Shown here: positions 54,036 to 63,422 of the stretch, piece by piece
Position numbering within the stretch: position 1 is the first letter of the stretch
Layout: each line of letters opens with the position of its first letter
DNA from: Clostridium_B lapidicellarium
GTDB lineage: Bacteria > Bacillota > Clostridia > Clostridiales > Clostridiaceae
NCBI RefSeq assembly: GCF_041224415.1
Contig: NZ_JBGFFE010000013.1
Coordinates: 1-64,000, forward strand
DNA length: 64,000 bases
Reading direction: 5' to 3'
Notes under the pieces: generated by a model
The model's input: the letters and a program-made list of their open reading frames with translations, nothing else
What the model was told of the DNA's origin: nothing
Database searches by the model: none
Made by a program: the position numbers and the translations under genes

Positions 54036-55090
54036 TGGGAAATCAGAATATATCCGCAAGGGAAATTATTGAATCTTATGATGGACGGCACATTCGCATT
54101 ATGGAAGTATGCGGCACGCATACCCATGAAATTTTCAGGCTGGGTATCCGGAAAATCCTGCCCGAGGCTGTTGAATTGATCTCCGGTCCCGGATGTCCGG
54201 TCTGTGTTACGCCGGTCAGCTTTATCGACGAGGCTGTCATGCTCGCACTCGATCATGGCACTGTCATCTGTACTTTTGGCGACTTAATCCGTGTTCCCGG
54301 ATCAAAGATGAGTCTGGCCGGAGCCAGGCCGAAGGGTGCGGCGATTAAGATGGTATATTCTCCGCTTGATGCCATTGAATATGCGGAGAAAAACCCAGAT
54401 AAAAATATTGTTTTTCTAGCGGTGGGATTTGAAACCACGGTGCCGGCGGCGTGTCTCGCTGTCAAAAAGGCCAAAATGGCTGGCCTCAAAAATTTCACTA
54501 TCCTAGGTGCCAACAAAACTATGCCGAACGCTTACAAGGCGCTGAAGGACAGTGCTGATGCATTTCTCTATCCAGGGCATGTCAATGCTATTTCCGGAAC
54601 ATACGTCTGTGAACAGCTTGTTAAAAAGGGAATCTCCGGCGTTGTGACGGGATTTACCGCAAGCGAGCTGCTCACCGCACTTGCTGTCGTGATCAGGTTG
54701 ACACAAGGTGGAAAGCCATTTTTCCGGAACTGTTATCCAAGAGTCGTAAAGCCCGAAGGCAATGTACTTGCTCAGAATCTTATAAATGAAGTCATGGAGC
54801 CATGTGACGCCGAATGGCGGGGACTTGGGATGATAAAGGGTTCCGGGCTCAAGCTCCGGACGGTATACAGCGATTTTGACGCGAGACTTCGGTTCAGCCT
54901 ACCGAAGGTTACTGGCAGGAGCAACCCTGCATGCCGCTGCGGTGATGTGCTTCAGGGAAAATGCAGGCCGCCGGACTGCAAAATGTTCGGAACTGGCTGT
55001 ACACCGCAGCATCCGGTGGGTGCTTGCATGGTGTCCAACGAGGGTGCATGTTCAGCCTATTATCAGTATGGAGGAGATTTCAATGTATAA
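54035..55090 (+). CDS. hypD: Fe(CN)2CO assembly scaffold HypD
   Basis: A 351-residue iron-sulfur scaffold on which the Fe(CN)2CO group is built with HypC and HypE. It has CGTHTHEIFRLG, the GPGCPVCVTP redox cysteines and the C-terminal [4Fe-4S] region with CRCGDVLQGKC and PDCKMFGTGC. It overlaps hypE by 8 bases. Confidence 0.94.
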   Translation: MGNQNISAREIIESYDGRHIRIMEVCGTHTHEIFRLGIRKILPEAVELISGPGCPVCVTPVSFIDEAVMLALDHGTVICTFGDLIRVPGSKMSLAGARPKGAAIKMVYSPLDAIEYAEKNPDKNIVFLAVGFETTVPAACLAVKKAKMAGLKNFTILGANKTMPNAYKALKDSADAFLYPGHVNAISGTYVCEQLVKKGISGVVTGFTASELLTALAVVIRLTQGGKPFFRNCYPRVVKPEGNVLAQNLINEVMEPCDAEWRGLGMIKGSGLKLRTVYSDFDARLRFSLPKVTGRSNPACRCGDVLQGKCRPPDCKMFGTGCTPQHPVGACMVSNEGACSAYYQYGGDFNV

Positions 55091-56087
55091 AACAGTTATG
55101 TTAGCTCATGGTGCGGGCGGAAAGCAGACGTCGGAGCTGATTGATCAGGTATTCAAAGCTCATTTTTCTAATCCGGACCTGACTGCGGATGATGCAGCGG
55201 TCCTATCAATTGCGGGGGGGAAGATTGCTTTTACTACGGACGGTTTTATTGTTTCTCCCTATGAGTTCCCGGGCGGAAACATCGGAAAACTCAGCATATG
55301 CGGGACAGTCAACGATTTGTCCTGCATGGGTGCAAAACCGCTTTATCTATCCTGTGCTTTTGTGATTGAAGAGGGATTTCCCATGGAAAAACTGGAACAG
55401 ATTGCAGCAGCTATGGAAAAGACGGCAAAGGAAGCCGGCGTAAGGATTGTGGCTGGTGATACCAAGGTGACAGGAAAAGGTCAGGTGGACAATATTTTTA
55501 TTACCACTACTGGAATCGGTCAGATAATGGCAGGTGCAAATACTTCCGGAAAGCTGGCCCGTCCAGGTGACGCCGTTATAGTGACCGGCGATGTCGGGCG
55601 GCACGGCTGTGCGGTTCTGCTTGCCAGAAATGAGTTTGGTATTGATGCAGATATCACGAGTGATTGTGCACCGCTGTGGGATACGGTTAAACAAATGTTC
55701 AATACCACCAAAAATATTCACGTTATCCGTGACGCCACACGGGGCGGTGTCGGTACGGTACTGTATGAAATTGCAGGACAGAGCGGTGTTGGAATCTGTC
55801 TGGATGCCGAAAAGATCCCGGTGGCCGGAGAGGTATCCGGCATCTGCAGTATGCTCGGACTGGAACCTCTGTATCTGGCCTGTGAAGGCAGGCTTATAGT
55901 ATTTACACCAAAGGAAGAAGCTCAGTCGGTCATAAAAACACTTCACGAATGCCCTTATTCAAGAAATGCCGCAGTCATAGGTGAGGTTACCTCTGACATG
56001 CCCGGCAAGGTGATTATGAAAACTGCAATTGGCTCACAGACGCTTCTTCCCCAGCCGGGTGGAGAACTATTGCCTCGCATTTGCTGA
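55083..56087 (+). CDS. hypE: HypE, thiocarboxamide dehydratase for cyanide ligands
   Basis: An ATP-dependent PurM-fold enzyme, 334 residues. It starts MYKTVMLAHGAGG and ends PRIC, with the C-terminal cysteine (C334) that HypF carbamoylates. ATG 55083 follows GGAGGAG; a longer in-frame reading from 54876 is only the shadow of hypD. Last gene of the island, followed by a strong terminator. No hypA or hypB follows, so nickel insertion is not encoded here. Confidence 0.94.
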   Translation: MYKTVMLAHGAGGKQTSELIDQVFKAHFSNPDLTADDAAVLSIAGGKIAFTTDGFIVSPYEFPGGNIGKLSICGTVNDLSCMGAKPLYLSCAFVIEEGFPMEKLEQIAAAMEKTAKEAGVRIVAGDTKVTGKGQVDNIFITTTGIGQIMAGANTSGKLARPGDAVIVTGDVGRHGCAVLLARNEFGIDADITSDCAPLWDTVKQMFNTTKNIHVIRDATRGGVGTVLYEIAGQSGVGICLDAEKIPVAGEVSGICSMLGLEPLYLACEGRLIVFTPKEEAQSVIKTLHECPYSRNAAVIGEVTSDMPGKVIMKTAIGSQTLLPQPGGELLPRIC

Positions 56088-56162
56088 CATAATATAAAAT
56101 AATGAATTTCAACAAATAAATCTAAAAAGTCATACCGTCCGACTAGGTAAAAGTTTTTTGAG

Positions 56163-56219
56163 CTTAAAGTGTAAATGCTAATCTATTAATTCGACTATAA
56201 TTTACACTTTAAGTTTTTG
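56163..56219 (+). terminator. Terminator of the island operon
   Basis: CTTAAAGTGTAAAT (56163-56176) pairs perfectly with ATTTACACTTTAAG (56200-56213), followed by TTTTTG. An outer TTTCAACAAA/TTTGTTGAAA repeat flanks it. Confidence 0.85.
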
Positions 56220-56279
56220 TTGAAAATTTGTTGATAGAATGATTATAATGATTTCATATTTAATTATGAATTAATCATT

Positions 56280-56750
56280 ATATACTATAAATAAAAAAAT
56301 ATAGAGTTGCTGGGGGAGCTTTTGCTGTAAAAATAACAGAAAAAGGTAATAAAATCTTTTTTCAAGTGTTTAATAAAACAAAAGTTAAGATATATTGGGA
56401 AATAATATTATACTTATTTTTATATTGATTGGATTAGGATTTATAATAAGCAGAGCTTTACATCTCAGGAAGTAATGGTATCGACTATTTATAGTGCTGG
56501 TACACTTACATCAGTCATATACATAGCTAGAATTTTATTTCCTGTTTAAGATTAGGGGCTTATAAAATGGAAACAAGAAGAAAAATTTCAAAAGTCAGAA
56601 TATGTGAATTTTACTAATCCAGATGTAATTGATTATTGATAATTGAACTGATAAGTCAAATGGTCCTTATTTTGAAGATATTTTTGTTGGGACATCATGA
56701 GCAATTATAGCCTTTTTTATTTAAGGGCAAATTTTCATCGGTTACGTATA
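56280..56750 (+). pseudogene. Decayed coding remnant of a membrane protein
   Basis: Short readable fragments occur in shifting frames: RVAGGAFAVKITEKGNK, then GLGFIISRALHL, then VSTIYSAGTLTSVIYIARIL, then YFEDIFVGTS. Stops and frame changes interrupt them. They look like pieces of one degraded membrane protein, source family unknown. There is no intact gene in these 470 bases. Confidence 0.4.
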
Positions 56751-56754
56751 TATG

Positions 56755-57151
56755 CTATGGAATAACTAGAAGAAGTGTATAACTTTCTGTTATAGTTAAA
56801 TTCAAAAAATTTTTAGTATCTAGTTTTTCAAGTATGTTTTTTTGATATTCAAGGCGGAGCTCTCCATCGCTGGGTGATATTCTGCAACTTAACCCTAGAT
56901 TCAATTCTTTGGATTTTTTGTAGATGTGAGTGAAAAGCTGAGAGCTTGTTTCAAACGGGCAGGAAGTGAGTATTGTGTCTATTACCATTTTCTTCTATGA
57001 TTAGCATACCTACGAGTTCTGTTGTTTCGTACACCGTAGTGAGAAGCCGCACAGCCATTTTATTTTCTTCCAATAACTCGCCATAGGACTTTAAAGTCTT
57101 AAATACCTGTGATTTATTTAGCTTGAAGTTGAAGTCAAATATTATTTCCAT
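56755..57151 (-). pseudogene. Frameshifted small protein of unknown function
   Basis: Two minus-strand frames (57151-56951 and 56988-56755) overlap by 38 bases. Joined near LIIEENG/VIDTILTS they make one protein of about 140 residues beginning MEIIFDFNFKLNKSQ. The first frame runs into a stop just after the shift. It could be a disabled gene, a sequencing slip, or two coupled short proteins. No family recognised. Confidence 0.5.
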
Positions 57152-57237
57152 GTTAATTTACCTTCATTTATATAAGATCAGTTTTGATAATACTAAGTTA
57201 TATTTGCCTGCTTTGAAATCAATGTTGATTAAAAAAA

Positions 57238-57278
57238 GAAAAGACCCTAGCAGTTTATTCTGCTAAGTGGCCTTTATT
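57238..57278 (-). terminator. Terminator of the hydratase gene (minus strand)
   Basis: On the minus strand CTTAGCAG pairs with CTGCTAGG, extended by GGCC/GGTC positions, followed by a TTTT-rich tract. Confidence 0.6.
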
Positions 57279-57288
57279 TATGATAATT

Positions 57289-59580
57289 CTATTGTTTTTT
57301 GTTATAGTTAATTAAACAACCTGATAATATAATATTAATTTCATTATCCGTAAGCTTGTGGATATTCAGTGTAAATTTTTCAATTTTGTCTCTCACAATA
57401 TAGGCATCTAATTTTTGACATTTTTTTAAAAGCGTTTTTCTTATATTAGGTATGAAAATAAAATCATTACACCTAAACTTGGGATCATCTTCTATCGTAA
57501 ATGGTATCATACCCCAATTAATTAAGTTTGAACGATATCTTTTTGTAGCGTATTCTTTTGCAATGTTTGCATATCCACCAAGAACTTTTTGACAGCTGGC
57601 AGCATATTCACGGGCAGATCCATCACCTGGCTTAACAGCATAGATAAGACTTCCGAATCCAGTATTTTTTAGATTTATATTTTTATAAATTTCTGTGACT
57701 CTTGTGAAAGCGTCTTTCAAATCATTGTTTTCAGTAAAAGGTAAATTTCCGATAATTCTGGCTTTTTCTGCATTTTGAATTTTTTTAGCTCTGCCAACAT
57801 ACTCTGGATCTCTGCGTATTAAAGTAAATTCTGCAAGTTTCGATGGATTAGAACGGTATGATGATGTATCTCCTGAAGGTATTAGTTCATCGGTGCTTGT
57901 AACCGGATCTTCAATAAACGATGCCACTTTTAGAATTAAATTATCCGGTAATTCAGTCATTTCTGGCCAATCTGAAATATTTGGACCTATTATTATTTTT
58001 TGATTTTCATCAACTTTACCATATCCATAATAGACACGACTATCATATATTCCTCTATCAAAATAATATTTGGGTACATTATAATCTATATCTAAATCTG
58101 TTGCAGATGTCAGTACACCATCATTGATAGCTGTAGCTGCAATTGAGCGAGCATCCATTAGTGCAGTTGCAGCTATCTGACCATTACCCGGTTTTGAACC
58201 TTCACGGTTTGGAAAATTTCTTGTCACATGTCTTATAGTTAATGTATTATTAGCTGGAATATCAGCTACACCAATGCATGAACCACAAAAGGCAGTTTTA
58301 AATAGTGCACCTGCTGCTATTATTTTAGCTGCTGTACCATTTCTTATTAAACTTAAATATATAGGCTGACTTGCTGGGTAAATGCTAAGTGAAAAATTTC
58401 CGTTACCTAAATGATGACCGTCTAAAATGCTAGCTACGGCGCAGATGTTTTCATATGTACCGCCAGCACATCCAGCTACAGAACCTTGCTGAACATACAG
58501 TTTGTTGTTTCTCACTTTATCTTTTAATGTAAATTTTGTACTTCCGCTGTCTATTAGCTTAACGGCATCTTTTTCCACTTTATCTAAGACATCATAAAGA
58601 TTTTGATTGACTTCATCAATAGTGTATACATTGCTTGGATGAAAAGGCATAGCTATCATTGACTTTATTTTTGAAAGATCCAGATATATAAGTCCGTCAT
58701 AATATGCAATATTTCCAGGATTTAGCTCTTTATAGTCTCCTTCTCTTCCATGAATTTCAAAATATTCTTTGACTCTATTATCAGTTTTCCAGATAGTACT
58801 TAAACAGGCACTTTCAGTTGTCATTATGTCTATACCATTTCTAAAATCTACTGATAAATTTTTAATTCCCGGTCCTACAAATTCCATTATCTTATTTTTT
58901 ACGAATCCATTTTTAAATACTGCACCAATTATTGCTAGGGCAATGTCCTGTGGGCCGATGCCATTTTCAGGTTTCCCTGTTAAATAGACGCCTATAATTT
59001 TAGGATATGCTATATCATAGGTTTTGCATAATAATTGCTTAACCAATTCACCGGCACCTTCACCTATTGATATAGCACCTAGAGCACCACCTCGGGTGTG
59101 ACTGTCAGCACCTAAAATCATTTTTCCGCTTGCAGCTATTTTTTCCTTCATAAATTGGTGTATAACTGATATATTTGGTGGAACATAGATTCCACCATAT
59201 TTTTTTGCAGCAGATAGTGCAAAAACGTGGTCATCTTCATTAATAGTTCCTCCGACTGCACAGAGACTATTATGACAGCTTGTGAGAACGAAAGGGATTG
59301 GAAATTTTGTAACGCCGCTGGCACGTGCTGTTTGGAGAACTCCCATATAAGTCATGTCGTGGGCGGCCATAGCATCAAATTTTATTTTTAAATTTTTGCT
59401 GTCTCCAGAATGATTGTGTTCCTGAAGAATTGGATAGGCAATTGTATTCTTTTTTGCCATTTCTCTTGATATGTTTTTGTTACCCAATTGTGATTGAAGC
59501 TTTTTTAAACTTTCAGCATCATCAGGATAAATTTTATCTCCATTTAAAAGAAACGCACCTTCATTTAGTAATTTTATCAT
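57289..59580 (-). CDS. Aconitase-family hydratase (YbhJ-like)
   Basis: A 763-residue member of the aconitase superfamily. The [4Fe-4S] pair lies in FCGSCIGVAD, with GADSHTRGGALG and EHNHSG segments. Length and layout resemble E. coli YbhJ (about 750) more than AcnA (about 890). The start at 59580 has GGGAG 9 bases upstream; 59589 is too close to that site. It is divergent from the LysR gene, whose likely target it is. Probably hydrates a tricarboxylate; substrate unknown. Confidence 0.82.
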   Translation of the reverse strand: MIKLLNEGAFLLNGDKIYPDDAESLKKLQSQLGNKNISREMAKKNTIAYPILQEHNHSGDSKNLKIKFDAMAAHDMTYMGVLQTARASGVTKFPIPFVLTSCHNSLCAVGGTINEDDHVFALSAAKKYGGIYVPPNISVIHQFMKEKIAASGKMILGADSHTRGGALGAISIGEGAGELVKQLLCKTYDIAYPKIIGVYLTGKPENGIGPQDIALAIIGAVFKNGFVKNKIMEFVGPGIKNLSVDFRNGIDIMTTESACLSTIWKTDNRVKEYFEIHGREGDYKELNPGNIAYYDGLIYLDLSKIKSMIAMPFHPSNVYTIDEVNQNLYDVLDKVEKDAVKLIDSGSTKFTLKDKVRNNKLYVQQGSVAGCAGGTYENICAVASILDGHHLGNGNFSLSIYPASQPIYLSLIRNGTAAKIIAAGALFKTAFCGSCIGVADIPANNTLTIRHVTRNFPNREGSKPGNGQIAATALMDARSIAATAINDGVLTSATDLDIDYNVPKYYFDRGIYDSRVYYGYGKVDENQKIIIGPNISDWPEMTELPDNLILKVASFIEDPVTSTDELIPSGDTSSYRSNPSKLAEFTLIRRDPEYVGRAKKIQNAEKARIIGNLPFTENNDLKDAFTRVTEIYKNINLKNTGFGSLIYAVKPGDGSAREYAASCQKVLGGYANIAKEYATKRYRSNLINWGMIPFTIEDDPKFRCNDFIFIPNIRKTLLKKCQKLDAYIVRDKIEKFTLNIHKLTDNEINIILSGCLINYNKKQ

Positions 59581-59589
59581 GAATATCAT

Positions 59590-59748
59590 CTCCCATTTTT
59601 ATTTGTCAAAACAGATTTACTTGTTTATAAATACTTAATGAAAATATTTTTATTGCCTTCTCTTACAATTTAACATTTTTTTTGTAATAATCAAAATATT
59701 AATATATTATATATTTATAATATCAATTTATGAGTGGGGTGTGTTAAT
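59590..59748. promoter_or_regulatory. Divergent promoter region, hydratase and LysR genes
   Basis: 159 AT-rich bases between divergent starts, the usual place for LysR-type binding sites (T-N11-A). I cannot pinpoint a specific operator or promoter. Confidence 0.4.
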
Positions 59749-60645
59749 TTGGATATTAAGGATATAAAATATGTGGCGACAGTAGCCCAAACTAGAAATT
59801 TTTCAATGGCTGCAAAACTTTTATATATAAGTCAGCCAGCTTTAAGTCAATATATCCATAGACTTGAAAATGAACTGGGAATTGTTTTATTTAAAAGAAC
59901 TAAATCTAAAGTATCATTATCTGAATTTGGGGAACTGTTTTTAAAAAATGGGATACCGATTTTGGAAGATGTTCAGAATTTGGAATGCAAAATGAAGGAG
60001 TTGTCCACTTTAAAGAGATCTAATTTAAAAGTTGGAATGTCTCAATTTTATGGTAAATATCTACTACCTGTTATTTTACCTATATTCAATAAATTATATC
60101 CATATGTAAAGATAAAGGTAGTTGAAGATGTTTCTTCAATTTTGGAAAAAAAGATAATATCTGATCAAGTTGATCTAGCTATAATTCCACTGCCATTATC
60201 TTCTTTTAAAGTGAAATATGATTTAATATTTAAGGAAAAGATAAAATTTGCAGTTTGTTCGAGCAACATTGTAGTCAAAAAATTTTTGAATACAATTACT
60301 GAAGACGATTTTATCGATTTATCAATTTTTAAAGATGAACCTTTTATTGCACTTAAAAGTGGTTTTAAAATGAGAAATGTATTGGAATCAATTTGTGAAG
60401 AATTTAATTTTAGACCCAATGTAGTTTTGGAAACTGAAAATTTAGATACAGTTAATTCTTTAGTTAGTCGGAATTGTGGGGTATCTATTTTACCAGACAT
60501 AATTTCAAAATATAATAATGTGAAATATTTTAATGTGAATAGCAGTTTTTCCTCACGTCCAATATGTGTTGCCTATAAATACAATAAATATATTTCTAAA
60601 GAATCTCGTGATTTTATATCAATATTGAAGAAATATTATTTATGA
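59749..60645 (+). CDS. LysR-family transcriptional regulator
   Basis: A 298-residue regulator with an N-terminal winged helix-turn-helix (about 1-60, including FSMAAKLLYISQPALSQYI) and a periplasmic-binding-like effector domain (about 88-295). TTG 59749 is chosen for the GGGG site 9 bases upstream; GTG 59734 in the same frame is an alternative. Its place between the hydratase and the transport genes suggests it controls carboxylate catabolism. Confidence 0.88.
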   Translation: MDIKDIKYVATVAQTRNFSMAAKLLYISQPALSQYIHRLENELGIVLFKRTKSKVSLSEFGELFLKNGIPILEDVQNLECKMKELSTLKRSNLKVGMSQFYGKYLLPVILPIFNKLYPYVKIKVVEDVSSILEKKIISDQVDLAIIPLPLSSFKVKYDLIFKEKIKFAVCSSNIVVKKFLNTITEDDFIDLSIFKDEPFIALKSGFKMRNVLESICEEFNFRPNVVLETENLDTVNSLVSRNCGVSILPDIISKYNNVKYFNVNSSFSSRPICVAYKYNKYISKESRDFISILKKYYL

Positions 60646-60662
60646 TAAATAAGAAAATTTGG

Positions 60663-60713
60663 AAAAGCATAAAAATTCGTATTTATAAAATACGGTTTTT
60701 TATGCTTTTTTTG
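60663..60713 (+). terminator. Terminator after the LysR gene
   Basis: AAAAGCATAAAAA pairs with TTTTTATGCTTTT around an inner CGTATTT/AAATACG arm, then further T. Confidence 0.85.
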
Positions 60714-60902
60714 TTTAAAATAGCTAATTATAAGTTGATGTTATAGAGATATTATATATTAATATTTTTACTATTCTAACAAAAATGATAAGGTATTTAT
60801 AAACAATCAATGAATTTGTCAAAAAAGGAGGGATAATTAGAGACAATCATAATAACGTTTGCATAATATAATAATTTTATTTTAATTTAGGAGGTTTGTA
60901 AA

Positions 60903-61948
60903 ATGAAATATGCTTATGTAGGATGCAGAACTACAAGAGAAAGAAATGCAAGAGGAGAGGGTATAAAGGTATTTAAAATTGATGGAAAATCTAAGGAGTG
61001 GAAAGAAATACAGACATTAAAAATATTAGAAAATCCGTCGTATTTAGCATTTGACAATAATAAGGAATATTTGTATACGGTTCACGGAGATCTCAGTGAT
61101 GTCAGCTCATTTAAAATAAAAGACGACGGCACATTAGAACATTTGAATACCGTATCCACCCATGGTAAGAATCCGGTTTATTTGTCAGTTGATGATACAA
61201 ATCAGTATATCGTAGTGGCAACATTGCAGGGAGGATCTGTTTTAACTTATAAAAGACAAAAAAATGGTATGCTGAGTGAAGCAATTGATATAGTAAGGTT
61301 GCAGGGAAAAACAGAAGATAAGGTTTCTTTTGCACATCAATGTATATTCGACAATAAGAAAAAATATGTATTTGTTCCAACTCAGGGAAGAATACAGGGA
61401 TATGGACAGATAATAGTTTTTGAATTGGATAAGCAAAATGGAAAGCTCATTGAAAAATGTAAACTGAGATCAAGAGAATTTGCAGAGCCAAGGCATGTTG
61501 CAGTTGACCAGAACAATAGATATCTATATTTGCTGAATGAAAAAGACAGTACTATAACTTTTCATTATTTTGATGATAGCAATGGTAAATTGGAGTCTAA
61601 ACAAATTGTTTCAACCTTACCGGAACGTACACAGGCCCAGGACAAGCAAGTGAAGTGATGGTTCATAAATCAAATAAATTTTTATATGCTTCAAACAGAA
61701 TCCATAATAGCATTGCCATATTTTCTATAGATCCCAATACTGGATATATAAAAAATATAGGATTTGAATCAACTTTGGGAAAAACACCCAGATTTTTTAC
61801 TTTTGATGAAGAAGGCAAGTACCTGTATGTTGCAAATGAGGATAGTGATAGCATAGTGGTTTTTGAAGTAAATCAGAAAAATGGACTATTAAAGTATACA
61901 GGTCAGAAAATAGAAACGGGAAGTCCTGTTTGTATTTTATTTTCGTAG
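60903..61948 (+). pseudogene. Frameshifted beta-propeller lactonase (6-phosphogluconolactonase/YbhE type)
   Basis: Two frames make one seven-bladed propeller of about 345 residues: 60903-61658 and 61655-61948. The first ends PERTQAQDKQVK. The second frame, read back before its ATG, gives TYTGPGQASEVMVHK, the natural continuation, so one base was lost or gained near 61620-61635. Repeated DxxxKYLYV-like blade motifs are clear. AGGAGG precedes ATG 60903. It is either a recent pseudogene or a sequence error. It belongs to the carboxylate locus. Confidence 0.75.
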
Positions 61949-61978
61949 TTAATACAAAATTTAGAGGGGGATATTCAC

Positions 61979-63226
61979 ATGAACTTGGCTTTGTTATCAC
62001 TTATAGCATTAATTGCGGCAATTGTAGTAGGTTTTTATAAAAAAATAAATATAGGTATATTGTCAATCGGAGTGGCTTTAGTAATGGGACGAATAGCGGG
62101 AATTTCCGATAAAGCTATAATAAAAGGATTTGATGCGTCCCTGTTCATGACTTTGCTGGGAGTAACTTTTTTATTTAGCATTATAAATGAGAATAAAGCG
62201 CTGTTGATTGGTGCAAAAAAAATTGTCAGATTAATTGGAAAAAGGACTTGGCTTTTACCCATATTGATGTATGCAATAGGATATGCAATATGTGCTGCTG
62301 GCCCGGGTGCAATTCCATCTTTAGCATTGATGCCTGCATTTGCAATACCGCTGGCTAAAGAAATGGGATTCGATCCCTTGATGTTGTGCCTCATAGCCGA
62401 TTGCGGGGTTTTCTCAGGCAGAATGAATTCGATAACACCAGAAGGTGTTTTAATTACGGGAATTTTGGAAAAACAAAAAATAAGCGGTTTTATGCTGCAT
62501 TTAAATATAGGTATGACTGTTACAGCCATTATACTAAGTATAATTATATATGTATATTACAAAGGGTATAGAGTTATAGCATCAAAAAATGTCGATAAAA
62601 ATTCTACAGTCAAATTCAGTAAACAGCAAGTAGTATCATTATTTGGCTTGTTGGCTATGGTTATAATGGTAATGTTTTTTAAGTTTAATCCTGGCCTGGC
62701 GGCATTTCTCATAGGTATAATTTTACTTATGCTTGGTGTTGCTGACGAGAGGAAGAGTATAAAGGGGATACCCTGGGGGGTCCTGCTTTTAGTAACTGGA
62801 GTGGGAGTACTGATGCAGATTTCAATATCGCTGGGAGGAATAAAATTATTATCCCATGCTCTTGCTTCTATAATGAATAAATACACGGCAGGTGCGATAA
62901 TGGGAGTTACAGCAGGAACTATGTCATGGTTTGTTTCTGGATTGGGTGTTGTTTTTCCGACATTGATGCCGACAGTAGGAGGTATTGCCCATCTAGTTGG
63001 CAATGGAGTGTCTATAAATGAACTTGTTTCTGCTATTGGTATAGCTGCAACTATAACTGTAGGGCCGACAACAACTACTGGAAGTCTGATAATGGCTACA
63101 ATTATGACAGAAGGGGGAAGCAAAGGAGAAGAAAATAAAATCTTTATACGACTTTGGGCATGGACTCTAGTGGCTTTGGCACTGGTATCTATATTGGCTA
63201 TTTTAGGTGTTTATAGAATATTATAA
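61979..63226 (+). CDS. MatC-type dicarboxylate/tricarboxylate transporter
   Basis: A 415-residue membrane protein with about 11-12 helices. The N-terminal segment, including FYKKINIGILSIG, KGFDASLFMTLLGVTFLF and the AAGPGAIPSLALMPAF loop, fits the MatC N-terminal family in the ion-transporter superfamily. It should import the carboxylate used by the flanking enzymes. GAGGGGG precedes ATG 61979. It is followed by a terminator. Confidence 0.8.
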   Translation: MNLALLSLIALIAAIVVGFYKKINIGILSIGVALVMGRIAGISDKAIIKGFDASLFMTLLGVTFLFSIINENKALLIGAKKIVRLIGKRTWLLPILMYAIGYAICAAGPGAIPSLALMPAFAIPLAKEMGFDPLMLCLIADCGVFSGRMNSITPEGVLITGILEKQKISGFMLHLNIGMTVTAIILSIIIYVYYKGYRVIASKNVDKNSTVKFSKQQVVSLFGLLAMVIMVMFFKFNPGLAAFLIGIILLMLGVADERKSIKGIPWGVLLLVTGVGVLMQISISLGGIKLLSHALASIMNKYTAGAIMGVTAGTMSWFVSGLGVVFPTLMPTVGGIAHLVGNGVSINELVSAIGIAATITVGPTTTTGSLIMATIMTEGGSKGEENKIFIRLWAWTLVALALVSILAILGVYRIL

Positions 63227-63282
63227 ATTAAATACTTTAATTTTATGAAATAAAAATCAATATGACACGTTGTATCAGTTTT

Positions 63283-63311
63283 AAAAAAGCTACTGTCAAG
63301 TAGCTTTTTGC
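63283..63311 (+). terminator. Terminator after the MatC-type gene
   Basis: AAAAAGCTACT pairs with AGTAGCTTTTT across GTCA. Confidence 0.85.
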
Positions 63312-63422
63312 ATATGAACTATTATTCCTTTTAGTTATGGATATTGATAAAATTATGCTATTATACTTTGCTAAATTTAAGATATATAATGAAGTTGTGT
63401 AAATGATTAGGGAGGTTTTAGT

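Noticed and set aside
54876..55082. N-terminal extension of HypE
   Set aside because: It is an out-of-frame shadow of hypD; HypE proteins begin near the ATG at 55083.
51492..56087. Ordinary [NiFe]-hydrogenase maturation operon
   Set aside because: No structural hydrogenase genes, no hypA/hypB and no maturation protease in the 64 kb; the genes are embedded with nitrogenase-like ones.
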